Below are positions 36,201-49,280 of a DNA stretch of 64,000 bases, one piece after another; within the stretch, counting starts at the first letter, position 1; each line of letters starts with the position of its first letter. The position numbers were made by a program, and so were the translations under genes. Source of the stretch: Prosopocoilus inquinatus (taxonomy: Eukaryota > Arthropoda > Insecta > Coleoptera > Lucanidae); NCBI GenBank assembly GCA_036172665.1, contig JAYKNF010000016.1:1178001-1242000 (forward strand), read 5' to 3'. The notes below the pieces were generated by a model, which made no database searches, was not told the origin of the DNA, and worked only from the letters and a program-made list of their open reading frames with translations.

Positions 36201-38140
36201 AACGAAACAACACGTATTAGCGTCGTTCCTGTGATGTGTCTAATCGATCTTTACTTATCTATCCTGTTACTTGACGTTACGATAGACTCCAGTAACTCTG
36301 ATGTGTGATACGAAGTTTTCGGACGCAGCAGAAGCTAGAAAAAGTTTTGAACGAAATAACACGTATTAGCGTTGTTCCTGTGATGTATCTAATCGATCCT
36401 TACTTATCTATCTTGTTATTTGACGTTACGATGGACTCCAGTATCTCTGATGTGAGATACGATGTTTTCGGACGCAGCAGAAGCTGGAAATAGTTTTGAA
36501 CGAAATAACACGTATTAGCGTTGTTCCTGTGATGTATCTAATCGATCCCTACTTATCTATCTTGTTATTTGACGTTACGATGGACTCCAGTAACTCTGAT
36601 GTGAGATACGAAGTTTTCCGTCGCAGCAGAAGCTGGAAATAGTTTTGAACGAAACAACACATATTAGCGTTGTTCCTGTGATGTATCTAATCGATCCTTA
36701 CTTATCTATCTTGTTATTTGACGTTACGATGGACTCCAGTAACTTTGATTTGAGATACGAACTTCTGGGACGCAGCAGAAGCTGGAAATAGTTTTGAACG
36801 AAATAACACGTGTTAGCGTTGTTCCTGTGATGTATCTAATCGATCCTTACTTATCTATGTTATTTGACGTTACGATGGACTCCAGTAACTCTGATGTGAG
36901 ATACGAAGTTTTCGGACGCAGCAGAAGCTGGAAATAGTTTTGAACGAAACAACACGTATTAGCGTCGTTCCTGTGATGTGTCTAATCGATCTTTACTTAT
37001 CTATCCTGTTATTTGACGTTACGATAGACTCCAGTAACTCTGATGTGTGATACGAAGTTTTCGGACGCAGCAGAAGCTAGAAATAGTTTTGAACGAAATA
37101 ACACATATTAGCGTTGTTCCTGTGATGTATCTAATCGATCCTTACTTATCTATCTTGTTATTTGACGTTACGATGGACTCCAGTAACTCCGATGTGAGAT
37201 ACGAAGTTCTCGGTCGCAGCAGAAGCTGGAAATAGTTTTGAACGAAATAACAAGTGTTAGCGTTGTTCCTGTGATGTATCTAATCGACCCTTACTTATCT
37301 ATCTTGTTATTTGACGTTACGATGGACTCCAGTAACTCCGATGTGAGATACGAAGTTCTCGGACGCAGCAGAAGCTGGAAATAGTTTAGAACGAAATAAC
37401 ACGTATTATCGTTGTTCCTGTGTTGTATCTAATCGATCCTTACTTATCTATCATATTATTTGACGTTACGATGGACTCCAGTAACTTTGATTTGAAGTAC
37501 GTAGTTCTCGGACGCAGCAGAAGCTGGAAATAGTTTTGAAAGAAATAACACGTATTAGCGTTGTTCCTGTGTTGTATCTAATCGATCCTTACTTATCTAT
37601 CTTGTTATTTGACGTTACGATGGACTCCAGTAACTTTGATTTGAGATACGAAGTTCTCGGACGCAGCAGAAGCTGGAAATAGTTTTGAACGAAATAACAC
37701 GTGTTAGCGTTGTTCCTGTGATGTATCTAAGCGACCCTTACTTATATATCTTGTTATTTGACGTTACGATGGACTCCAGTAACTCCGATGTGAGATACGA
37801 AGTTCTCGTATGCAGCAGAAGCTGGAAATAGTTTAGAACGAAATAACACGTATTAGCGTTGTTCCTGTGTTGTATCTAATCGATCCTTACTTATCTATCA
37901 TATTATTTGACGTTACGATGGACTCCAGTAACTTTGATTTGAAGTACGAAGTTCTCGGACGCAGCAGAAGCTGGAAATAGTTTTGAACGAAATAACACGT
38001 ATTAGCGTTGTTCCTATGATGTATCTAATCGATCCCTACTTATCTATCTTGTTATTTGACGTTACGATGGACTCCAGTAACTCTGATATGAGATACGAAG
38101 TTTTCGGACGCAGCAGAAGCTGGAAATAGTTTTGAACGAA
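33231..38140. repeat. 4.76-kb tandem duplication, copy 2
   Basis: This directly follows copy 1 at 28468-33230. The junction is between GATATGAG near 33177, which matches 38.09 kb, and AACACATATT at 33231, which matches 28.47 kb. It keeps the CTCGGTCGCAG, AACAAGTG pair of monomers that is fused in copy 1 near 32.46 kb. Private differences include CTGTTACTTGACG near 36266 against CTGTTATTTGACG in copy 1, and GAATTTCTCGG near 34375. Confidence 0.9.
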
Positions 38141-39760
38141 ACAACACGAATTAGCGTTGTTCCTGTGTCGTATCTAATCGATCCTTACTTATCTATAATA
38201 TTATTTGACGTTACGATGGACTCCAGTAACTTTGATTTGAAGTACGAAGTTCTCGGACGCAGCAGAAGCTGGAAATAGTTTTGAACGAAATAACACGTAT
38301 TAGCGTTGTTCCTGTTATGTATCTAAGCGACCCTTACTTATATATCTTGTTATTTGACGTTACGATGGACTCCAGTAACTCCGATGTGAGATACGAAGTT
38401 CTCGTATGCAGCAGAAGCTGGAAATAGTTTAGAACGAAATAACACGTATTAGCGTTGTTCCTGTGTTGTATCTAATCGATCCTTACTTATCTATCATATT
38501 ATTTGACGTTACGATGGACTCCAGTAACTTTGATTTGAAGTACGAAGTTCTCGGACGCAGCAGAAGCTGGAAATAGTTTTGAACGAAATAACACGTATTA
38601 GCGTCGTTCCTGTGATGTATCTAATCGATCTTTATTTATCTATCCTGTTATTTGACGTTACGATGGGCTCCAGTAACTTTGATTTGAGATACGAAGTTCT
38701 CGGACGCAGCAGAAGCTGGAAATAATTTTGAATGAAATAACACGTATTAGCGTTGTTCCTGTGATGTATCTAATCGATCCTTACTTATCTATCTTGTTAT
38801 TTGACGTTACGATGGACTCCAGTAACTCTGATGTGAGATAAGATGTTTTCGGATTCAGCAGAAGCTTTAAATAGTTTTGAAAGAAACAACACGTATTAGC
38901 GTTGTTCCTGTGTTGTATCTAAGAGATCCTTACTTATCTATCATATTATTTGACGTTACGATGGACTCCAGTAACTTTGATTTGAAGTACGAAGTTCTCG
39001 GACGCAGCAGAAGCTGGAAATAGTTTTGAACGAAATAACAAGTGTTAGCGTTGTTCCTGTGATGTATCTAATCGACCCTTACTTATCTATCTTGTTATTT
39101 GACGTTACGATGGACTCCAGTAACTCCGATGTGAGATACGAAGTTCTCGGACGCAGCAGAAGCTGGAAATAGTTTAGAACGAAATAACACGTATTAGCAT
39201 TGTTCGTGTGTTGTATCTAATCGATCCTTACTTATCTATCATATTATTTGACGTTACGATGGACTCCAGTAACTTAGATTTGAAGTACGTAGTTCTCGGA
39301 CGCAGCAGAAGCTGGAAATAGTTTTGAACGAAATAACACGTATTAGCGTTGTTCCTGTGTTGTATCTAATCGATCCTTACTTATCTATCTTGTTATTTGA
39401 CGTTACGATGGACTCCAGTAACTTTGATTTGAGATACGAAGTTCTCGGACGCAGCAGAAGCTGGAAATAGTTTTGAACGAAATAACACGTGTTAGCGTTG
39501 TTCCTGTGATGTATCTAAGCGACCCTTACTTATATACCTTTTTATTTGACGTTACGATGGACTCCAGTAACTCCGATGTGAGATACGAAGTTCTCGGAAG
39601 CAGCAGAAGCTGGAAATAGTTTAGAACGAAATAACACGTATTAGCGTTGTTCCTGTGATGTATCTAATCGATCCCTACTTATCTATCATGGCATAATGAC
39701 GTTACGATGGACTCCAGTAACTCTGATGTGAGATACGAAGTTTTCGGACGCAGCAGAAGC
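37200..39760. repeat. Recurrent block, copy 3 (offset 27016 from 10.19 kb)
   Basis: This is collinear with 10.19-12.75 kb for about 2.5 kb: CTCGGTCG at 37211, GGATTCAGC with AAGCTTT at 38851, AGCATTGTT near 39196 and ATGGCATAATG at 39688. It ends where TAGTTTAGAACG near 39771 replaces the TAGTTTTGAACGAAAC of the left copy. A private change is GCATTGTTCGTGTG near 39200. Confidence 0.85.
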
Positions 39761-41269
39761 TGGAAATAGTTTAGAACGAAATAACACGTATTAGCGTTGT
39801 TCCTGTGTTGTATCTAATCGATCCTTACTTATCTATCATATTATTTGACGTTACGATGGACTCCAGTAACTTTGATTTGAAGTACGAAGTTCTCGGACGC
39901 AGCAGAAGCTGGAAATAGTTTTGAACGAAATAACACGTATTAGCGTTGTTCCTGTGATGTATCTAATCGATCCCTACTTATCTATCATGGCATAATGACG
40001 TTACGATGGACTCCAGTAACTCTGATGTGAGATACGAAGTTTTCGGACGCAGCAGAAGCTGGAAATAGTTTTGAACGAAACAACACGTATTAGCGTTGTT
40101 CCTGTGATGTATCTAATCGATCCTTACTTATCTATCTTGTTATTTGACGTTAGGATGGACTCCAGTAACTTTGATTTGAGATACGAAGTTCTCGGACTCA
40201 GCAGAAGCTGGAAATAGTTTTGAACGAAATAACACGTGTTAGCGTTGTTCCTGTGATGTATCTAATCGACCCTTACTTATCTATCTTGTTATTTGACGTT
40301 ACGATGGACTCCAGTAACTCCGATGGTAGATACGAAGTTCTCGGACGCAGCAGAAGCTGGAAATAGTTTAGAACGAAATAACACGTATTAGCGTTGTTCC
40401 TGTGTTGTATCTAATCGATCCTTACTTATCTATCATATTATTTGACGTTACGAAGGACTCCAGTAACTCCGATGTGAGATACGAAGTTCTCGGACGCAGC
40501 AGAAGCTGGAAATAGTTTAGAACGAAATAACACATATTAGCGTTGTTCCTGAGTTGTATCTAATCGATCCTTACTTATCTATCATATTATTTGACGTTAC
40601 GATTGACTCCAGTAACTTTGATATGAAGTACGAAGTTCTCGGACGCAGCAGAAGCTGGAAATAGTTTTGAACGAAATAACACGTATTAGCGTTGTTCCTG
40701 TGATGTATCTAATCGATCTTTACTTATCTATCTTGTTATTTGACGTTACGACGGACTCCAGTAACTTTGATATGAGATACGAAGTTCTCGGACGCAGCAG
40801 AAGCTGGAAATAGTTTTGAACGAAATAACACGTGTTAGCGTTGTCCCTGTGATGTATCTAATCGACCCTTACTTATCTATCTTGTTATTTGACGTTACGA
40901 TGGACTCCAGTAACTCCGATGTGAGATACGAAGTTCTCGGACGCAGCAGAAGCTGGAAATAGTTTAGAACGAGATAACACGTATCAGCGTTGTTCCTGTG
41001 TTGTATCTAATCGATCCTTACTTACCTATCATATTATTTGACGTTACGATGGACTCCAGTAACTTTGATTTGAAGTACGAATTTCTCGGACGCAGCAGAA
41101 GCTGGAAATAGTTTTGAACGAAATAACACGTATTAGCGTTATTCCTGTTATGTATCTAATCGACCCTTACTTATCTATCTTGTTATTTGACGTTACGATG
41201 GACACCAGTAACTCCGATGTGAGATACGAAGTTTTCGGACGCAGCAGAAGCTGGAAATAGTTTTGAACG

Positions 41270-44200
41270 AAACAACACGTATTAGCGTTGTTCCTGTGTC
41301 GTATCTAATCGATCCATACTTATCTATAATATTATTTGACGTTACGATGGACTCCAGTAACTTTGATTTGAAGTACGAATTTCTCGGACGCAGCAGAAGC
41401 TGGAAATAGTTTTGAACGAAATAACACGTATTAGCGTTGTTCCTGTTATGTATCTAATCGATCCTTACATATCTATCATGTTATTTGACGTTACGATGGA
41501 CTCCAGTAACTCTGATGTGAGATACGAAGTTTTCGGACGCAGCAGAAGCTGGAAATAGTTTCGAACGAAACAACACGTATTAGCGTTGTTCCTGTGATGT
41601 ATCTAATCGATCCTTACTTATCTATCTTGTTATTTGATGTTACGATGTACTCCAGTAATTTTGATGTGAGATACGAAATTCTCGGACGCAGCAGAAGCTG
41701 GAAATAGTTTAGAACGAGATAACACGTATCAGCGTTGTTCCTGTGTTGTATCTAATCGATCCTTACTTACCTATCATATTATTTGACGTTACGATGGACT
41801 CCAGTAACTTTGATTTGAAGTACGAATTTCTCGGACGCAGCAGAAGCTGGAAATAGTTTTGAACGAAATAACACGTATTAGCGTTATTCCTGTTATGTAT
41901 CTAATCGACCCTTACTTATCTATCTTGTTATTTGACGTTACGATGGACACCAGTAACTCCGATGTGAGATACGAAGTTTTCGGACGCAGCAGAAGCTGGA
42001 AATAGTTTTGAACGAAACAACACGTATTAGCGTCGTTCCTGTGATGTATCTAATCGATCTTTATTTATCTATCCTGTTATTTGACGTTACGATGGGCTCC
42101 AGTAACTTTGATTTGAGATACGAAGTTCTCGGACGCAGCAGAAGCTGGAAATAATTTTGAATGAAATAACACGTATTAGCGTTGTTCCTGTGATGTATCT
42201 AATCGATCCTTACTTATCTATCTTGTTATTTGACGTTACGATGGACTCCAGTAACTCTGATGTGAGATAAGATGTTTTCGGATTCAGCAGAAGCTGGAAA
42301 TAGTTTTGAAAGAAACAACACGTATTAGCGTTGTTCCTGTGTTGTATCTAAGAGATCCTTACTTATCTATCATATTATTTGACGTTACGATGGACTCCAG
42401 TAACTTTGATTTGAAGTACGAAGTTCTCGGACGCAGCAGAAGCTGGAAATAGTTTTGAACGAAATAACAAGTGTTAGCGTTGTTCCTGTGATGTATCTAA
42501 TCGACCCTTACTTATCTATCTTGTTATTTGACTTTACGATGGACTCCAGTAACTCCGATGTGAGATACGAAGTTCTCGGACGCAGCAGAAGCTGGAAATA
42601 GTTTAGAACGAAATAACACGTATTAGCGTTGTTCCTGTGTTGTATCTAATCGATCCTTACTTATCTATCATATTATTTGACGTTACGATGGACTCCAGTA
42701 ACTTAGATTTGAAGTACGTAGTTCTCGGACGCAGCAGAAGCTGGAAATAGTTTTGAACGAAATAACACGTATTAGCGTTGTTCCTGTGTTGTATCTAATC
42801 GATCCTTACTTATCTATCATGGCATAATGACGTTACGATGGACTCCAGTAACTCTGATGTGAGATACGAAGTTTTCGGACGCAGCAGAAGCTAGACTCCA
42901 GTAACTCCGATGTGAGATACGAAGTTCTCGGACGCAGCAGAAGCTGGAAATAGTTTAGAACGAAATAACACGTATTAGCGTTGTTCCTGTGTTGTATCTA
43001 ATCGATCCTTACTTATCTATCATATTATTTGACGTTACGATGGACTCCAGTAACTTTGATTTGAAGTACGAAATTCTCGGTCGCAGCAGAAGCTGGAAAT
43101 AGTTTTGAACCAAATAACACGTATTAGCGTTGTTCCTGTGATGTATCTAATCGATCCCTACTTATCTATCATGGCATAATGACGTTACGATAGACTCCAG
43201 AAACTCTGATGTGAGATACGAAGTTTTCGGACGCAGCAGAAGCTGAAAATAGTTTTGAACGAAACAACACGTATTAGCGTTGTTCCTGTGATGTATCTAA
43301 TCGATCCTTACTTATCTATCTTGTTATTTGACGTTAGGATGGACTCCAGTAACTTTGATTTGAGATACGAAGTTCTCGGACTCAGCAGAAGCTGGAAATA
43401 GTTTTGAACGAAATAACACGTGTTAGCGTTGTTCCTGTGATGTATCTAATCGACCCTTACTTAACTATCTTGTTATTTGACGTTACGATGGACTCCAGTA
43501 ACTCCGATGTTAGATACGAAGTTCTCGGACGCAGCAGAAGCTGGAAATAGTTTAGAACGAAATAACACGTATTAGCGTTGTTCCTGTGTTGTATCTAATC
43601 GATCCTTACTTATCTATCATATTATTTGACGTTACGAAGGACTCCAGTAACTCCGATGTGAGATACGAAGTTCTCGGACGCAGCAGAAGCTGGAAATAGT
43701 TTAGAACGAAATAACACATATTAGCGTTGTTCCTGTGTTGTATCTAATCGATCCTTACTTATCTATCATATTATTTGACGTTACGATGGACTCCAGTAAC
43801 TTTGATATGAAGTACGAAGTTCTCGGACGCAGCAGAAGCTGGAAATAGTTTTGAACGAAATAACACGTATTAGCGTTGTTCCTGTGATGTATCTAATCGA
43901 TCCTTACTTATCTATCATATTATTTGACGTTACGATGGACTCCAGTATCTTTGATTTGAAGTACGAAGTTCTCGGACGCAGCAGAAGCTGGAAATAGTTT
44001 TGAACGAAATAACACGTATTAGCGTTGTTCCTGTGATGTATCTAATCGATCCTTACTTATCTATCTTGTTATTTGACGTTACGATGGACTCCAGTAACTC
44101 TGATGTGAGATACGAAGTTCTCGGACGCAGCAGAAGCTGGAAATAGTTTCGAACGAAACAACACGTATTAGCGTTGTTCATGTGATGTATCTAATCGATC

Positions 44201-46440
44201 CTTACTTATCTATCTTGTTATTTGACGTTACGATGTACTCCAGTAACTTTGATGTGAGATACGAAATTCTCGGACGCAGCAGAAGCTGGAAATAGTTTCG
44301 AACGAAACAACACGTATTAGCGTCGTTCCTGTGATGTGTCTAATCGATCTTTACTTATCTATCCTGTTATTTGACGTTACGATAGACTCCAGTAACTCTG
44401 ATGTGTGATACGAAGTTTTCGGACGCAGCAGAAGCTAGAAATAGTTTTGAACGAAATAACACGTATTAGCGTTGTTCCTGTGATGTATCTAATCGATCCT
44501 TACTTATCTATCTTGTTATTTGACGTTACGATGGACTCCGGTAACTCCGATGTGAGATACGAAGTTCTCGGACGCAGCAGAAGCTGGAAAAAGTTTAGAA
44601 CGAAATAACACGTATTAGCGTTGTTCCTGTGTTGTATCTAATCGATCCTTACTTATCTATCATATTATTTGACGTTACGATGGACTCCAGTAACTTTGAT
44701 TTGAGATACGAATTTCTCGGACTCAGCAGAAGCTGGAAATAGTTTTGAACGAAATAACACGTATTAGCGTTGTTCCTGTGATGTATCTAATCGACCCTTA
44801 CTTATCTATCTTGTTATTTGACGTTACGATGGACTCCAGTAACTCCGATGGTAGATACGAAGTTCTCGGACGCAGCAGAAGCTGGAAATAGTTTAGAACG
44901 AAATAACACGTATTAGCGTTGTTCCTGTGTTGTATCTAATCGATCCTTACTTATCTATCTTGTTATTTGACGTTACGATGGACTCCAGTAACTCCGATGT
45001 GAGATACGAAGTTCTCGGACGCAGCAGAAGCTGGAAATAGTTTAGAACGAAATAACACGTATTAGCGTTGTTCCTGTGTTGTATCTAATCGATCCTTACT
45101 TATCTATCATATTATTTGACGTTACGATGGACTCCAGTAACTTTGATTTGAAGTACGAAGTTCTCGGACGCAGCAGAAGCTGGAAATAGTTTTGAACGAA
45201 ATAACACGTATTAGCGTTGTTCCTGTGATGTATCTAATCGATCCCTACTTATCTATCATGGCATAATGACGTTACGATGGACTCCAGTAACTCTGATGTG
45301 AGATACGAAGTTTTCGGACGCAGCAGAAGCTGGAAATAGTTTTGATCGAAACAACACGTATTAGCGTTGTTCCTGTGATGTATCTAATCGATCCTTACTT
45401 ATCTATCTTGTTATTTGACGTTACGATGGACTCCAGTAACTCCGATGTGAGATACGAAGTTCTCGGTCGCAGCAGAAGCTGGAAATAGTTTTGAACGAAA
45501 TAACAAGTGTTAGCGTTGTTCCTGTGATGTATCTAATCGACCCTTACTTATCTATCTTGTTATTTGACGTTACGATGGACTCCAGTAACTCCGATGTGAT
45601 ATACGAAGTTCTCGGACGCAGCAGAAGCTGGAAATAGTTTAGAACGAAATAACACGTATTATCGTTGTTCCTGTGTTGTATCTAATCGATCCTTACTTAT
45701 CTATCATATTATTTGACGTTACGATGGACTCCAGTAACTTTGATTTGAAGTACGTAGTTCTCGGACGCAGCAGAAGCTGGAAATAGTTTTGAAAGAAATA
45801 ACACGTATTAGCGTTGTTCCTGTGTTGTATCTAATCGATCCTTACTTATCTATCTTGTTATTTGACGTTACGATGGACTCCAGTAACTTTGATTTGAGAT
45901 ACGAAGTTCTCGGACGCAGCAGAAGCTGGAAATAGTTTTGAACGAAATAACACGTGTTAGCGTTGTTCCTGTGATGTACCTAAGCGACCCTTACTTATAT
46001 ATCTTGTTATTTGACGTTACGATGGACTCCAGTAACTCCGATGTGAGATACGAAGTTCTCGTATGCAGCAGAAGCTGGAAATAGTTTAGAACGAAATAAC
46101 ACGTATTAGCGTTGTTCCTGTGTTGTATCTAATCGATCCTTACTTATCTATCATATTATTTGACGTTACGATGGACTCCAGTAACTTTGATTTGAAGTAC
46201 GAAGTTCTCGGACGCAGCAGAAGCTGGAAATAGTTTTGAACGAAATAACACGTATTAGCGTTGTTCCTATGATGTATCTAATCGATCCCTACTTATCTAT
46301 CTTGTTATTTGACGTTACGATGGACTCCAGTAACTCTGATATGAGATACGAAGTTTTCGGACGCAGCAGAAGCTGGAAATAGTTTTGAACGAAACAACAC
46401 GAATTAGCGTTGTTCCTGTGTCGTATCTAATCGATCCTTA
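41270..46440. repeat. Long segment shared with 20.05-24.5 kb, copy 2
   Basis: This is the fuller copy of the long-range duplication. It keeps a two-monomer stretch (AACGAGATAACACGTATCAG, TTATTCCTGTTATG, GGACACCAG) near 41.71-42.02 kb that the left copy lacks. It also keeps a 150-bp monomer at 43171 with ACGATAGACTCCAGAAAC, and two monomers near 44.75-45.0 kb. Homology to the left copy ends near 46.44 kb, where the 2832-bp tandem junction lies. Confidence 0.8.
42891..42943. repeat. 53-bp truncated monomer, copy 2
   Basis: This is identical in structure to the remnant at 21384 and exactly 21507 bp away, inside the long segment shared by 20-24.5 kb and 41.3-46.4 kb. The same unusual junction at both places shows that they descend from one deletion, spread by segmental duplication rather than formed twice. 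A flanking difference is GAGATACAAAG near 21355 against GAGATACGAAG here. Confidence 0.9.
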
Positions 46441-46450
46441 CTTATCTATC
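43620..46450. repeat. 2832-bp tandem duplication, copy 1
   Basis: This is nineteen monomers plus one base (from the 150-bp unit at 45258). ACGAAGGACTCC lies at 43634 and 46466, the ATGTGTGATACG monomer at 44401 and 47233, and GATCGAAACAACACG near 45343 and 48177. It also contains TTCATGTGATG, GACTCCGGTAAC, TGGAAAAAGTTTAG and GATGTGATATACG. Confidence 0.9.
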
Positions 46451-49280
46451 TTGTTATTTGACGTTACGAAGGACTCCAGTAACTCCGATGTGAGATACGA
46501 AGTTCTCGGACGCAGCAGAAGCTGGAAATAGTTTAGAACGAAATAACACATATTAGCGTTGTTCCTGTGTTGTATCTAATCGATCCTTACTTATCTATCA
46601 TATTATTTGACGTTACGATGGACTCCAGTAACTTTGATATGAAGTACGAAGTTCTCGGACGCAGCAGAAGCTGGAAATAGTTTTGAACGAAATAACACGT
46701 ATTAGCGTTGTTCCTGTGATGTATCTAATCGATCCTTACTTATCTATCATATTATTTGACGTTACGATGGACTCCAGTATCTTTGATTTGAAGTACGAAG
46801 TTCTCGGACGCAGCAGAAGCTGGAAATAGTTTTGAACGAAATAACACGTATTAGCGTTGTTCCTGTGATGTATCTAATCGATCCTTACTTATCTATCTTG
46901 TTATTTGACGTTACGATGGACTCCAGTAACTCTGATGTGAGATACGAAGTTCTCGGACGCAGCAGAAGCTGGAAATAGTTTCGAACGAAACAACACGTAT
47001 TAGCGTTGTTCATGTGATGTATCTAATCGATCCTTACTTATCTATCTTGTTATTTGACGTTACGATGTACTCCAGTAACTTTGATGTGAGATACGAAATT
47101 CTCGGACGCAGCAGAAGCTGGAAATAGTTTCGAACGAAACAACACGTATTAGCGTCGTTCCTGTGATGTGTCTAATCGATCTTTACTTATCTATCCTGTT
47201 ATTTGACGTTACGATAGACTCCAGTAACTCTGATGTGTGATACGAAGTTTTCGGACGCAGCAGAAGCTAGAAATAGTTTTGAACGAAATAACACGTATTA
47301 GCGTTGTTCCTGTGATGTATCTAATCGATCCTTACTTATCTATCTTGTTATTTGACGTTACGATGGACTCCGGTAACTCCGATGTGAGATACGAAGTTCT
47401 CGGACGCAGCAGAAGCTGGAAAAAGTTTAGAACGAAATAACACGTATTAGCGTTGTTCCTGTGTTGTATCTAATCGATCCTTACTTATCTATCATATTAT
47501 TTGACGTTACGATGGACTCCAGTAACTTTGATTTGAGATACGAATTTCTCGGACTCAGCAGAAGCTGGAAATAGTTTTGAACGAAATAACACGTATTAGC
47601 GTTGTTCCTGTGATGTATCTAATCGACCCTTACTTATCTATCTTGTTATTTGACGTTACGATGGACTCCAGTAACTCCGATGGTAGATACGAAGTTCTCG
47701 GACGCAGCAGAAGCTGGAAATAGTTTAGAACGAAATAACACGTATTAGCGTTGTTCCTGTGTTGTATCTAATCGATCCTTACTTATCTATCTTGTTATTT
47801 GACGTTACGATGGACTCCAGTAACTCCGATGTGAGATACGAAGTTCTCGGACGCAGCAGAAGCTGGAAATAGTTTAGAACGAAATAACACGTATTAGCGT
47901 TGTTCCTGTGTTGTATCTAATCGATCCTTACTTATCTATCATATTATTTGACGTTACGATGGACTCCAGTAACTTTGATTTGAAGTACGAAGTTCTCGGA
48001 CGCAGCAGAAGCTGGAAATAGTTTTGAACGAAATAACACGTATTAGCGTTGTTCCTGTGATGTATCTAATCGATCCCTACTTATCTATCATGGCATAATG
48101 ACGTTACGATGGACTCCAATAACTCTGATGTGAGATACGAAGTTTTCGGACGCAGCAGAAGCTGGAAATAGTTTTGATCGAAACAACACGTATTAGCGTT
48201 GTTCCTGTGATGTATCTAATCGATCCTTACTTATCTATCTTGTTATTTGACGTTACGATGGACTCCAGTAACTCCGATGTGAGATACGAAGTTCTCGGTC
48301 GCAGCAGAAGCTGGAAATAGTTTTGAACGAAATAACAAGTGTTAGCGTTGTTCCTGTGATGTATCTAATCGACCCTTACTTATCTATCTTGTTATTTGAC
48401 GTTACGATGGACTCCAGTAACTCCGATGTGATATACGAAGTTCTCGGACGCAGCAGAAGCTGGAAATAGTTTAGAACGAAATAACACGTATTATCGTTGT
48501 TCCTGTGTTGTATCTAATCGATCCTTACTTATCTATCATATTATTTGACGTTACGATGGACTCCAGTAACTTTGATTTGAAGTACGTAGTTCTCGGACGC
48601 AGCAGAAGCTGGAAATAGTTTTGAAAGAAATAACACGTATTAGCGTTGTTCCTGTGTTGTATCTAATCGATCCTTACTTATCTATCTTGTTATTTGACGT
48701 TACGATGGACTCCAGTAACTTTGATTTGAGATACGAAGTTCTCGGACGCAGCAGAAGCTGGAAATAGTTTTGAACGAAATAACACGTGTTAGCGTTGTTC
48801 CTGTGATGTACCTAAGCGACCCTTACTTATATATCTTGTTATTTGACGTTACGATGGACTCCAGTAACTCCGATGTGAGATACGAAGTTCTCGTATGCAG
48901 CAGAAGCTGGAAATAGTTTAGAACGAAATAACACGTATTAGCGTTGTTCCTGTGTTGTATCTAATCGATCCTTACTTATCTATCATATTATTTGACGTTA
49001 CGATGGACTCCAGTAACTTTGATTTGAAGTACGAAGTTCTCGGACGCAGCAGAAGCTGGAAATAGTTTTGAACGAAATAACACGTATTAGCGTTGTTCCT
49101 ATGATGTATCTAATCGATCCCTACTTATCTATCTTGTTATTTGACGTTACGATGGACTCCAGTAACTCTGATATGAGATACGAAGTTTTCGGACGCAGCA
49201 GAAGCTGGAAATAGTTTTGAACGAAACAACACGAATTAGCGTTGTTCCTGTGTCGTATCTAATCGATCCTTACTTATCTA
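46451..49280. repeat. 2832-bp tandem duplication, copy 2
   Basis: This directly follows copy 1. At the junction, GTGTCGTATCTAATCGATCC is followed by TATCTTGTTATTTGACG and ACGAAGG. In undisturbed copies GTGTCGTATC is followed by TATAATATTATTTG, as at the right end of this copy near 49.28 kb. A private change is CTCCAATAAC near 48117 against CTCCAGTAAC in copy 1. The same change near 53932 shows that the next duplication was made from this copy. Confidence 0.9.

Noticed and set aside
4822..47440. Thirteen open frames of 62-67 codons on the plus strand (for example 4822-5010, 22748-22951, 47237-47440) as protein genes
   Set aside because: All read through the satellite monomer in the same phase, start at GTG in one monomer subtype, and end at the conserved TAG after CTGGAAA (or a little later where TGGAAAAAG removes that stop). 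They have no upstream signal, no recognisable domain, and exist only because the block was duplicated.
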